Origin: Phocoena phocoena
Lineage: Eukaryota; Chordata; Mammalia; Artiodactyla; Phocoenidae
Reading direction: 5' to 3'
Assembly: GCF_963924675.1 (NCBI RefSeq)
Contig: NC_089219.1
Coordinates: forward strand, 154,338,288-154,402,287
Length of the DNA stretch: 64,000 nt
The notes beneath the pieces are model-generated. The model had not been told where the DNA came from and made no database searches. It saw nothing but the letters and a program-made list of their open reading frames with translations. This document shows, piece by piece, positions 11,247 through 22,530 of this stretch (position 1 is its first letter; every line of letters starts with the position of its first letter). Position numbers and translations under genes: made by a program.

Positions 11247-11922
11247 CTCCCGAACCCTTTTTTTGTTTTTTTTAGATTCCATATATACGTGTTAGCATAC
11301 GGTATTTGTTTCTCTCTTTCTGACTTACTTCACTCTGTATGACAGACTCTAGGTCCATCCACCTCACTACAAATAACTCAATTTCATTTCTTTTTAAGGT
11401 TCAGTAATATTCCATTGTATATATGTGCCACATCTTCTTTATCCATTCATCTGTCCATGGACACTTAGGTTGCTTCCATGTCCTGGCTATTGTACATAGA
11501 GCTGCAATGAACATATTGGTACATGAATCTTTTTGAATTACGGTTTTCTCAGGGTATATGCCCAGTAGTGGGATTGCTGGGGCAGGACAGGAATAAAGAT
11601 GCAGATGTAGAGAATGGACTTGAGGACATGGGGACGGGGAAGGGGAAGCTGGGACAAAGTGAGAGAGTGGCATGGACATATATACTCTACCAAATGTAAA
11701 AGAGATAGCTAGTGGGAAGCAGCCGCATAGCACAGGGAGATCAGCTCAGGGCTTTCTGACCACCTAGAGGGGTGGGATAGGAAGGGTGGGAAGGAGATGC
11801 AAGAGGGAGGGGATATGGGGATATATGTATATGTATAGCTGATTCACTTTGTTATAAAGCAGAAACTAACACACGATTGTAAAGCAACTATACTCCAATA
11901 AAGATGTTAAAACAAAAAACAA
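11247..11922 (+). mobile_element. LINE-1 3' end with inverted 5' half (twin-primed)
   Basis: Segment 11251-11581 is L1 3' sequence in minus orientation (GTATATATGTGCCACATC, CCCAGTAGTGGGATTGC). From 11582 the L1 continues in plus orientation (GGAATAAAGATGCAG, GCATAGCACAGGGAG, TACTCCAATAAAGATG) into an A-rich tail. A 10-bp direct repeat AAAACTCCTG flanks the whole unit (11237-11246 and 11923-11932). This is the structure expected of a single insertion by twin priming. Confidence 0.85.
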
Positions 11923-11939
11923 AAAACTCCTGTTACCTG

Positions 11940-12555
11940 GCTTCAGAGAATCTCCTGCCCTTGTAGTCAGAAATGCCTCCCAGAAGCAGGGTTGACATCC
12001 AGGTTGCTTCTAATAGTTCCACACCTTCCGTCTGTGGTGCCTGGCAATATAACCAGGGACAATTTTTAATTTTAAAAATTCATACTTCTTGACTTTTTAT
12101 TTTTTAAAAAATGGACTTCAAAGCTGAAAAGAATGATCCTGATAAGGCAAGCATTTAACAAATATATGAGAGACCTAAAGATAATTTTGAATTTCATGTT
12201 TTGATGCATTTACACAGTTGAAGCTATTTCTAAATAAATAAAAGTATTTTTTAATGAAAATAATACATGAACATGATAGCAACTCAAATAATACTGAAAT
12301 TCAACCCGTCTAACCCCAGTTCCCCTCTCCAGAGACAGGTTTTTGCTACTTCAATGTCACCCCCATAATTCTAAACATTATGTTTATCCTACTATATCCA
12401 TTTTAGATCAATTTTAACACCCTAACATGAAGGAGGAAGAGAAACTCCTACCCCCACTACTACTCATCACTCTTCTTTTCCAATACATCATATTCATGTC
12501 ATTACTCATACTGCTTCTCTTTTGTAACTTCATGTAGTTTTTCCTAGCTTTATTG
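11940..12555. other. Non-coding, no recognised element
   Basis: AT-rich intergenic sequence. No gene, splice-like exon or clear repeat was recognised. Confidence 0.4.
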
Positions 12556-12559
12556 ATGG

Positions 12560-12830
12560 GAGAAGTGGTAGCATAGTAGCTAAAAGCACTGGATCTGGAC
12601 ATGGACCACCTGGCTTGGAAGCTTTCTTCCTCAGTTAATTAGCTCTGCAATCCTGAGTAATTTATATAACCTTCCTGGGCCTCTGTTTCCTCACCTGTAA
12701 ACCGAGGAAATGAATGATACCCATCACACGGAGTTTCTCATGACAATGCAAATAATAATAAGGCATTTGCAGCCTTTAGTATCCAACACGCAGAAGCTCT
12801 CCAGAAATATTAGCTCTAGTATATAGCTAT
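12560..12830 (+). mobile_element. MIR SINE
   Basis: Matches the MIR order in plus orientation: GGTAGCATAGTAGCTAAAAG, a CACCTGGCTT block, CTGGGCCTCTGTTTCCTCAC and CTGTAAACCGAGGAAATGAA. It is diverged, as expected for this ancient family. Confidence 0.7.
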
Positions 12831-12839
12831 ACTATCAAC

Positions 12840-13530
12840 TTTCTTATGGTATCAACTTTCCCCCAATCTCATCATTTTCTTTCTGCATGAGACTATTTGT
12901 GCACCCACAGCTCTCTGTCTTTCCTCTCCCCTGTACAACTCACCTTCTGTCAATACCATGTTTGTTTCGTTTGTCTGTGTTGATCACATTTACATTTTCT
13001 TATGCAATCACAGCAAAGGGTCCTGTGTTTTATCTACAGGTTGACAACAAGAGTTGAAAACCAAGAAGTTATATTATTTAAGTTTTGCTCAGTCCTGGGC
13101 ACAAGAGAATGGTAGGACTGTATTTTCTTCTCTCTAGGTATGGCACCCCTACTTCTGTCGTCATTATTTAAACTCATGCTATATTTTAGTTTGCTTTTTA
13201 CTTCAACTATTATCTTCTCACAAGATTTCATTACTTCTCCTAAAATTTCACCCACCTTCTTTTTTTCTCCCTGCACTATTTGCCCATAATAAATTATTTT
13301 TTTAATTTTCAAATTCAATATTGTTTCCTTGGCTGGGTCCCATCCTTTGCCAGAACGCTTGTCCCTCCCCTACTCAGTTTGGAAGCTGTAAGACCAAAGT
13401 AAAGATAAGATCTTAAAAGAAAGGGGACCAACTTGCTTTTAGGCTAGGCCAGAAATAATGACTAATTACTAATTATGGAAAATGCATAATTCTGGCCCCA
13501 TCATCCTAATTTCCTTGCTTCGTGGGAGAG
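12840..13530. other. Non-coding, no recognised element
   Basis: Pyrimidine-rich then AT-rich intergenic sequence with no supported feature. Confidence 0.4.
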
Positions 13531-13532
13531 CT

Positions 13533-14204
13533 AACCATCTGGATTTCAACCAGGTTATTATGAGGCAGGTAGTCCTTATTCCATACTGAGCCAAATACTG
13601 CTCTAGGCCATCAGTGGGATCTCACCAAGGGGGTCTCGTGTATCTTGTAAGATTAAAAATTTTGTAAGGCACTTCAGGCTAAAACTCTGATTAGTAATAA
13701 GTAGGGTATTTTCCCTGAATATGTCTCTCAAGAATTAGAAGGTGGCTTGGGGAAGATTTGAGAATTTCAGACTCACGGATGCATGTCTTTCTTGTCCTAA
13801 ATATTTTCCTTTTAGAGATCTAGAAACAGCCCTTGACTGTTATGAGACTGCCCAGGCCCTCCCTGACCCAGTCACTGCCGTGAACCCAGGTTGATGTGAT
13901 GTAGTGAGGCTGCCTGACCAGCAGTTCATACTTTACCTGAGACAGACCTGGGCGTGGTCCTCTCAGCAGTCCCAGGACAGGAACTTTCTCTAATTATTGA
14001 GAGACACATGCAGGGAAAATACCCTGCTTATTACTAACCAGAGTTTTAGCATGAAGTAGTGCCATACAAAATTTTTAATCTTACAAGATACATGAGGCCT
14101 TTGGTGAGATCTCACTGATGGCCTAAACCAGTATTTGGCTCAATATGGAATAAGGACTACCTGCCTCAGAATTACCTGGAGTACTGGCTGAAATCCAGAT
14201 GGTT
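13533..14204. repeat. Large imperfect inverted repeat (arms about 205 and 214 bp)
   Basis: Left arm 13533-13737 and right arm 13991-14204 are reverse complements at roughly 85-90% identity by eye, with a 253-bp spacer. Shared blocks include AGGCAGGTAGTCCTTATTCC, TCTTGTAAGATTAAAAATTT and GGTATTTTCCCTG. The outer right-arm end resembles the TCAGAATTACCTGGAG core of MER20/Charlie-type elements. No obvious target-site duplication is seen. It could be a DNA transposon with long terminal inverted repeats, or two copies of one element in opposite orientation. Confidence 0.8.
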
Positions 14205-14764
14205 TTCAGATGCCCCTCCCAGGTAAGAAAACCGAGGCTTGGAGAATCCCACAGGTGCTAAGTGGTAGAGCCATAATACGTATCTCCTGGATTTGTCCAA
14301 TGCTGAGGAGCTGGGAGAGACAGAAAAACCGAACCAAACAAAACCACTCTTGAAAAGTTGTCTCTCTGAGGTAAATAGTACTTTTGTCTTGAATTCACAC
14401 TAAGTTGGAGATCAGAGACTTTCTTAGAAGTAGGTTTTCACAAGATGGAGGACAAATGAAAGTTCATGTCTAAAGATATGGGGATTCGTTGGGGTTGGGG
14501 GGACATTGAGATAAAGGGTTCAAAACACGAGCACCATCAATTTCTAGTTTGCTACAGGACTCACCCAGGCTGTTGTACAGACACTTGGAAACACTGACTG
14601 TAGTGAAATATCTAAGCTAGCCACGTGGACAATCGCTCAAAACTACTTTTCTGTTTCCCTTGAAACACGATTTTATTGATTACACCAAATAAATATCTCA
14701 AAGTTATGACAGAAAGTTGAGTAAGTTATACGCTTGGAATTGCATTTATTATTAACAAGCACAG

Positions 14765-15000
14765 CTGTAGTGCTTAGACTATAAAAAGTACTATTATAAG
14801 TGCTTTGCAAATATTAACTCACTTAATCTTCATTATGGCAACCCTATAGGTAGGGAATATTCATAATATTCACGTTTTTGGAGGAAACTGAGGCCCAGAG
14901 AGGTTGAATAGCTTTTATAATGTCACACAGTAAGTAGGTGGCAAAAACCTAGGATTAAAACCAGACCGTCTAGACTTTCATCACTTTGCTGTGTCACCTT
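14765..15000 (-). mobile_element. MIR SINE
   Basis: Antisense MIR order: ATTAACTCACTTAATCTTC, GGCAACCCTATAGGTAGG, GGAGGAAACTGAGGCCCAGA and GTCACACAGTAAGTAGGTGG. Confidence 0.8.
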
Positions 15001-15004
15001 ATTA

Positions 15005-15535
15005 TAAATTGTGTTTAGGGAAGGGACTATATTGACAAGACTCTGAACCAAAAGGAGAAGGGAGAAATGAGAAAATGAATGATCCTAGAAACTAGAGAGG
15101 ATTTAGGCTCAGAAATTTCTAGTGATGTGACCCGGAAGAACAAGAACTTGGTTGGTATATTAACGTGGGGTAGTATCTGAATCCATTGAGAAATGGTTTT
15201 GTTTTCTTTAAAATTTAGAAAGGCCACTTGGATGAAGATTAATGAAAAAAAAACGTAGAAAGGAAAAGAAGAAAGTGCCTTAAGTGAGACATAACCGCTT
15301 CCCTCTAAGTACTAGGGGTTGGGTCCTGTGGGAGAGGATGGAGCTCTCTCTAAAGGTTTGTCACCAGGATGAACAAGGAGAAACATGGCAACCATTGTAC
15401 TGGTTTTGATGATCCCTCAAAACCACGGCTTCAGTTTCCAAGAACTACCTAAGGCAGCATACCTACCGTGTGTCAGACATGCCACCAAGTGTGTTTCCAG
15501 TCACACATTTTAATTGGAGAAATAGTTCCTATGAG
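15005..15535. other. Non-coding, no recognised element
   Basis: Intergenic sequence between an MIR and an LTR; nothing supported. Confidence 0.4.
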
Positions 15536-15537
15536 GT

Positions 15538-15998
15538 ATGCATTAGTTCCCTATGGCTGCTGTAGCAAATTACTACAAATGAGCTTGCGTAAAACAAAAC
15601 ACACTCATTTTATTATGGTTCTGGAAGACAGAGGTCCAAAACCAGTTTCCTTGGGCTGAAACCAGGAGTTGACAAGGCCGTCCATCCTCCTTCCAGAGGC
15701 TCTAAGGGAGAATCTGTTTCCTTGCCAGCATTCCTTGACTTCAGGCCACATCAATCCAACCCCTACTTCATTATCACATTCTCTTTGGAGTAAAAACTCC
15801 CTCTGCCTCTCTCTTACGAGAACACCAGTGGTTACATCTGGGTCCATCCAGGTAGTCCAGAAGAATCTCCCCATCCCAAGACCCTTACTTTCATCCCATT
15901 GGCAAAATCCCTTCTACCACTTACGGTGACATTCACAGGTTCTGGGGATTAGAATGTGGACATTTGGGGGCAGTGGTATTATTCAGTCTACTACAAAG
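15538..15998 (-). mobile_element. MaLR/MLT-like LTR, antisense
   Basis: The antisense LTR pattern starts at CCCTATGGCTGCTGTAGC, continues with CATTTTATTATGGTTCTGG, CTTCCAGAGGCTCTAAGGG and ACATTCACAGGTTCTGGGG, and ends ATTCAGTCTACTACA. The exact subfamily is not assigned. Confidence 0.6.
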
Positions 15999-15999
15999 T

Positions 16000-17535
16000 A
16001 GATACTATTATCTTTCTCAGATGCAGGAAATGAAGTTTAGGGAAGTAATCTGTCTCAGGTCTAAAACTTCCAGCATAGAGATTTAAATTCTACCAGTGAG
16101 ACTTTAGGACACACTCTAAACAACTTTCATCTGTGTCCTTAACTACTGCATAATCCTTGGTTAAGAGTCACACTTAGGTATCAAGACCCAATTGAATAAA
16201 ACACTATGTACTGTGTCATCTTTCACTTTATTTGCCTGGTGCATTTGTGACTCCTGCCCAGAGCAGAACAGTTTAGAAAATTGTTATGTAGGTTTACTAA
16301 GAGAAAGCATTTACTGTCTGATGTGCACAGAGTAATGGAAGCTTTTTTAAAATAGAATATGCCACCAAGTAGTGTCATCACCATTTTAGGTATTTAAACA
16401 ACCAGACAGCAAGAACGAAAAGCTACAGACACAAAGGTGTCAGGGACATGTCTAAAGGCAACCTGCCAGAAAAGGGCTGGTGCCAGATGCCAGATGCCTA
16501 GGCCTGAATTCAGCCTATCCAGTCCTGATTATGCACCTGTTGAGAGGGCTTGTGGCTCATCACCCAACACATGAGTCTTTATATCCCAGCTTCAAGACGG
16601 AAATTAGCCCAGGGATCACAGATATTGTACTAATCACTAATTCATAATCTGCTATCCCCATCCTTTGTGGGACAGAACTGGGCATGTCTAAAATCCTTTT
16701 CTGCTTGAGAAAGAGCAGAGCAGCCTTTGCTCCTCTGGCTGTGACCTACTACTGTGCTTCGCAAAGGTGATTTGGTAAGTGCAGCTGCAAACCCAAATCC
16801 AATATCACACATCTATGGAAAATTCTAGTCAAGTTTTAGACCCAGTCACAGTGCATTTTTCTGAGGATCAGTAATGATTTGCTGAAAATCAGTAATGCTC
16901 TCCGTATGCTGGCTGATAAGGGCATGATCTCTGGGCTTACTATACTCCCTTTGTCAGCTCCGCTGTGACACAGCTGCCTGTGGGATTCCTTAGGAATATT
17001 GGAGGTATTTAGGCACAATTTCAGGAGCTGCTCTTGCCTGTATCCTCTCATTTCTTAATCAACACTTCCCAGTTGAGACTATAAATAATTCAACTTGGGT
17101 GGGTTATCAGAGGCATTCTTCCCTACTCTACTCCATTTGAATCTCTGTGCTCTTTAAGTTTCACACACGTGGCATCACATATTTCCCATCACTGCTATTT
17201 TCAACAGTAAGGGCTACAAAGGTAATTGGCACGTTCATTAGCCTTTCCACTTCTTCCCCCCTTGATTGTTTAAGAGTGATTTGCTAAAGACTGTGCATTT
17301 CCATGTTTTGCAAAGCTCAGTGCTACAGAGACAATATTGGATTTCTGCCCTGGAGAAACAGACATTCTGTTCATTGTTCTCCTCCTCTTATAGAACAGAA
17401 AAGAGATTCATCTATCATATAGTTACTCAAGTTTCTCTACTTGCATTGCCAAGGATCTGGATAAGACTGGTAATACTCCACATTTTCTGTTGGAAGGTAC
17501 TATGCATTCCATAAAATTAAATCCACACCATATGA
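16000..17535. other. Non-coding, no recognised element
   Basis: Intergenic sequence; open frames are short and unsupported. No exon, RNA gene or clear repeat was recognised. Confidence 0.35.
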
Positions 17536-17559
17536 GAACTTTAGTCTAACTTCTACTCT

Positions 17560-17760
17560 ATTGATTCATGAGGTTTGGCTCACTGAGATTTCCCTTCCTC
17601 ATACTATTGTGAAGAAAAGGAACTGTTGGCCAAATCCATGGTCAAATATTTATATTATGTTTCCCAGTTTGTCAGTTATCTTTATGTTTGGGTTGCCTTT
17701 TGCTGTGCAGAATTCTTTAATTTTTATGAAGTCAAATCAACTCGCCTTTACTTTATGATA
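17560..17760 (-). mobile_element. L1 fragment, antisense
   Basis: Contains GGTTGCCTTTTGCTGTGCAG followed by TTTAATTTTTATGAAGTC, a recurrent antisense L1 ORF2-proximal phrase. Confidence 0.55.
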
Positions 17761-18139
17761 CCTGTTTCACGTTCTGCTTAGGGACAGACTTTCTCATAAC
17801 AAGAATTTGATTTCTCATCCTATTTTACATCTCATCCTATTTGTTTCTTGCAATGGAATATTACCAAATGTATGCTGCACATACAGTCCTTGCTCTGAAC
17901 AGTTTGCCCATGCATGAATTTCAGTTACCATGATTTAGCTAAATAATCCCAGGACCCCAACAAAACCATCAAATTTCAGTTACTGCCATATTAACTGTGA
18001 GGAAGGGCATAAAGTACAAACTTCACAGCTAGTTCTTAACTCCACAAATCACCTGGGATATAACAGATGTGTATCATGATCAGTGAACAATCAGGTCCCT
18101 TCTTTCAAACTCTGTAGGTGCTTGGCCACTGTGCATGTT

Positions 18140-19075
18140 ATTCAGTTCTCATACAGACAGCAGGATATATGTATTGCTTCGAATAGAAGCATTTAATCTT
18201 CAAGTATTTTGGAATTTTCCAGCTTTGTTTTTGTTACTGATTTCCAGTTTGACCTCACTGCAGTCTGTGAACAGACTTTATATGATTTCTGATGTTTCAA
18301 ATTTATTAGAGTGTGTTTTATAGCCGAGAATGTGGTCTGTCTTCATGTATACTTCATGTGAGCTTGAGACAATGTGTATTCTGCTGTTGTTGGATGAAGT
18401 AGTCTGTAGATGTTTATTATATCCATTTGGTCGATGGTGTTGTTGAATTCAGCTTTGTCTGTACTGATTTTCTGCCTGATAGATTTGTCCATTTATGATA
18501 GAGAGGTATAAAAATCTCTAACTATGATAGTGGATTTATCTCTTTCTCCTTGCCGTTCTATCTGTTGTTGTGTCACGAATTTTGATGCTTCGGTGCCAGG
18601 CACATAAACATGAAGAACTGTTATGTCTTCTTGGAGAATTGACCCCTTTATCACTATGGAATGATAATGCCCTCTTTGTGCCTGATAATCTCCTTTGCTC
18701 TTAACTCTGCTTTGTCTGAAATTGATACAGCTTCTCAAACTTTCTTTTAATTAGTGTTAGCATGATGCAGCTCTCCCCAACCCTTCACTCTTAAGCTATA
18801 TGTTCCTTTATATTTAAAGTAGATTTCTTATATTTGGATGTTGTTTATCAATGATCTGTTACAATCTCTGTCTTTTAATTGGTGTATTTACACCATTGGT
18901 ATTTAAAATGATTCTTGATATCATTGACTTAATATCTATCATATTTGTTACTTTCATATTTATTGCCGTTGTTCTTTGTTCCTTTTTTACATTCCACTCT
19001 TTTTCTGCCATTTCTGGTTTTAATCAAGCATTTTATATGACTCACTTTTCTCTTCCTTGAAAATCCAGACACAAT
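18140..19075 (-). mobile_element. Old L1 with ORF2 endonuclease remnant
   Basis: On the minus strand, 18493-18738 encodes an L1 ORF2 N-terminal endonuclease stretch (GHYHSIVIKGSILQ, then HVYVPGTEASKF, then TIIVRDFYTSLS). It continues beyond a stop with IRQKISTDKAEFNN, IDQMDIINIYRLLHP and EYTLSQAHMKYT. The key aspartate context VGDFN reads VRDFY. Region 18800-19075 has the antisense L1 phrase CTCTGTCTTTTAATTGGTG. Multiply interrupted and inactive. Confidence 0.8.
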
Positions 19076-19079
19076 GTAC

Positions 19080-19815
19080 TGGTGAAATTCACTGCAGTAC
19101 ACTGTCCTATATTGATGTGGTGTTATAGAAGCATTGCACAGTCTTATGATTAGGTCTCCATCTTGTAATGAGCATGTGCTCCTTAGCTGTGAATGTCACA
19201 AGTGCCTCTCAGTATTGTCGCTCATCTTAGGTGAAACACAAAGGCTGGCAGTGGTCAGGGTAGGATATTTCCCTTCCCCCAGGTCAGTTAGCCTCTGACA
19301 AATCCCCATAGGTTAGGCCTCTGGTAAAACAGTTTCTCCTGAGGGCAGGCCTTATGAAGCATAGAATGCTCTGGTGTATTTCAAAATTGCTCCTTTCACC
19401 TTCCCCCTGCCAGAATTCCAAGGGGATTTTCCATTCACCTTCACCTGGTGGTCACAACCTGGTAGAGCTCAAGAGACAAAACTCACAAAAGGATAGGGGC
19501 TTCCCTGGAGTTTTTACCTCACAGACTTTTCCATACAAGCCTCCAGCAATCTGTCAAATACAGTTCAGGTTTTCCTACCTCACTTTTGCTTTCCACAGAG
19601 ATTTCTGCTCTTGGGTTTCTGTTCCGGTAAGCTGTTATTCTCTGTATCTGCTATTTGCCTCTCCAATTTGGGGCACGGTGATTTTTCCTGTGACCTCACT
19701 TCTCTAATGAATCTAAGAAGAATTGTTGATTTTTCAGTGTGTTCAGATATTTACCTGTTAGGACAGAGTGGCAAATTCTAAGCTTCTTCCATGCTGGACT
19801 CAAAACTAGAAGTCT
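19080..19815. other. Non-coding, no recognised element
   Basis: Intergenic; a 117-codon plus-strand open stretch at 19354 has no recognisable domain and starts at an ordinary ATG without support. Confidence 0.35.
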
Positions 19816-19821
19816 CATAAG

Positions 19822-20037
19822 TTTTTTTTTTTTTTTTTTTTTTACTTTTTTTTTTTGCGGTACGCAGACCTCTCACTGCTGTGGCCTCTCCCATTGCGGA
19901 GCCCAGGCTCCGTACGTGCAGGTTCAGCGGCCATGGCTCACGGGCCCAGCCGCTCCGTTGCATGTGGGATCTCTCCGGACCGGGGCACGAACCCATTGGC
20001 AGGCGGACTCTCAACCACTGCACCACCAGGGAATCCC
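19822..20037 (-). mobile_element. CHR-type cetacean SINE
   Basis: A poly(T) head is followed by GCGGTACGCAGACCTCTCAC, GGCCATGGCTCACGGGCCCA and CCGGGGCACGAACC. It ends at CACCACCAGGGAATCCC, the complement of the tRNA-derived head. Full-length antisense copy of the SINE family typical of whales and dolphins. Confidence 0.92.
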
Positions 20038-20289
20038 TCCACCCTTTTTTTGATGTTGATCGAAAATTTAGCAACACTTCTTTGCACTGTATTCAAATCC
20101 CGAAATATAAGCAAGTCTGCATGCATACAGTCTCACTGAAATGTCATAATTTTAAACTATGTATGACCATGAACAATGACCTTTCCAGATACTCCATGGT
20201 CCCCCTTTCTTCCTAGGTGTTCAGAGTTTTTCATTCCTACAACACCTTTTACACATGGTCAATTTGTGTCATAAGCTCTTCCTCCCTCC

Positions 20290-20612
20290 CACTTCTGAGT
20301 ATATATCCAAAGGAAACATCATCATTATTTGAAGAGATATCTGTACTCCCATGTTCACTGTAGCATTATTCACAAGAGCCAAGGTATGGAAACAACCTAA
20401 GTGTCCATAGTAGATTAATGGATAAAGGAAATATGGTATATATATGCAATGGAATGTTATTCAACCTTATGAAAGAAGAAAATCCTATCATTTAAGACAA
20501 CATGGATAAAACTGGAGGACACTATGCTAACTGAAATAAGACAAAGACAAACAGTGCATGATGTCACTTATATGTGGAGTCTAAAAAAATAACTAAATAA
20601 ATCAACTCTTCC
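20290..20612 (+). mobile_element. L1 3' region fragment
   Basis: Contains GTATATATCCAAAGGAAA, GTTCACTGTAGCATTATTC, CAACCTAAGTGTCCATAG, AACATGGATAAAACTGGAGG and ACTTATATGTGGAGTCTAA, all in the L1 3' order on plus. Confidence 0.85.
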
Positions 20613-20619
20613 TTCCCTG

Positions 20620-21120
20620 GACATTTTCCTCAGCAGAATCTAGCAGCCTCTACTATGAGTCTCATATTTTTTTTATTGTTTGTACCATATCACAACCTCA
20701 GGGAACCTATGTATTTATGGATGTATATCTTGATTATAGTGCACAATTGTTCGTTTTCTTCATAATTCATTCCTTCCACTTCTGGCATCAGAACCTCATT
20801 TTTCCTTTGGAGAAGTCCTTGTGATTCAGGTAGGCTGTGTGTCTGCTCCCTAGGCTGTGTGACTTGGGCCTGGCTAGACACAGTGCTTTACATATACTCC
20901 ATATGTTTTATGTATTTGTCTCTGTTTTCCATCCTTTTCCCTCAAAATTTCAGTGTAGTTATTTTTTAATTGACATTTGTAATACTTTCTTTTGTTTGAC
21001 TAAGGTACTCTTAAACTGATCTGAGTGCTTAATTTCAGGTTTTTTAATTCTAGAATTTTCCTTTGGTTGCATTTCACAGATAATTTTTGCTTAAATTGTA
21101 TACGTGGTCCTTTTTTTAAT
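20620..21120. other. Non-coding, no recognised element
   Basis: AT-rich intergenic sequence; nothing supported. Confidence 0.35.
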
Positions 21121-21129
21121 ACATTAATC

Positions 21130-22530
21130 ATAATTTTAAATAATACTTTCATTGATATAATTTACTTTCCATATTATTTATAGCGTACAATTTAATGTGT
21201 TATGCATCTACCACTACAATCAGTTGTAAAACTTTCATCCACCCCCAAAGAAAAAGAATCTATTATAAGTCATTCACTCCCCCACTTCTCCAAACCCTAG
21301 GCAGCCACTAATATACTTTGTCTCTACAGATTTACCTAGTCTGGACATTGCATACAAATGGAATCATATAATTACTTAGCATGTTTTCAAGGTTCATCCA
21401 TGTTGTAGCATGTATCAGTATTTGATTTCTTTTTATGGCTGAATAATATTCTATGGTGTGGATATTACTGTGTTTCATTGATCATTCACAGTAAATGGCC
21501 ATTTGGGGTATTTCCACTTTGGGGCTCTTATGAATAATGCTGCTGTGGTTGGATTTATGTGCAAGTTTTGTATGCAGGTCTAGATTTGTTTTTTAAATTA
21601 ACAGACTATTTTGGAGCTGTTTCTGGTTTACAGAAAAATTAAGCAGAAAGGACAGAATTCTCATACCTCCTTACCTCTCAACCCAGTTTCCCCTATTAAC
21701 ATCTTACATTAGCGTAATACATTTGTTATAGTTAATGAACCAATATTGATACATTATTACTAACTAATGTCCATGCTTTACTTGAGACTTCACTCTTTGT
21801 TTTGTACATTGTATGATTTTTGACAAATGTGAAATAACCTGTATCCACCATTACAGAACCATACACAGGAATTTCTCTGTCATTAAAATTCAGAGCTTCG
21901 TCCATCCTTTTCTCCCTCCCCACAACCTCTGGCAACCACTGATCTTTTGATTGTCTCCGCACTTTGCCTTTTCCTAAATTTCAAATACCTGCAATCATAT
22001 AATATGTAAGTAGCCTTTGCAGATTGGCTTTTTTTCACTTAGCAATATGCATTTAAGCTTCTTCCATGTCTTTTCATGGCTTCATAGCCTTTTCTTTTTA
22101 TTGCTGAATGCTATTCCTTTGTACGGATATACCATAGTTTGTTTATCCATTCACCTATTGAAAAACATCTTGGTTGATTTCAGGTTTTGGCAATTATGAA
22201 AGAAACTGGTATAAACATCCATGTGCAGGTTTTTATGCGGACATAACTTTTCAGTTCCTATGGGTAAATACGAAAGAGCATGAGTACTAGATCACTGTAT
22301 GGTAAAAGTACGTTTATTTTGTAAGAAACTGCCAAGTATCCCGCTAGCCACAAAGGAGAACTCCAATTGCTCTGCATCATCACCAACTTCGGTATTTCAG
22401 TTTTGGGATTTTAACAATTTGAACAGGTGTGTAGTGGTATCTCATTATTGTTCTAATTTAAAATTCACTGATGACATGGAATGTGTAGCATCTTTTCATA
22501 CACTTATTTGCCATGTGTATATTTTCTTTG
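21130..22530 (-). mobile_element. Two adjoining old L1 3' fragments, antisense
   Basis: The antisense L1 3' phrases occur twice in series. First come GGTTCATCCATGTTGTAGC, TTTTTATGGCTGAATAATA and GAATAATGCTGCTG (21130-21590). Then come TCTGGTTTACAGAAAAATTA, CAACCTCTGGCAACCACTG, CTTCCATGTCTTTTCATGG and ACAGGTGTGTAGTGGTATCT (21595-22530). The repeated order indicates two separate insertions, both minus. Confidence 0.75.

Noticed and set aside
11401..11733. 110-codon minus-strand open frame ending in GIYPEKTVIQKDSCTNMFIA
   Set aside because: It is the L1 ORF2 C-terminal remnant of the twin-primed insertion fused to flipped sequence, not a gene.
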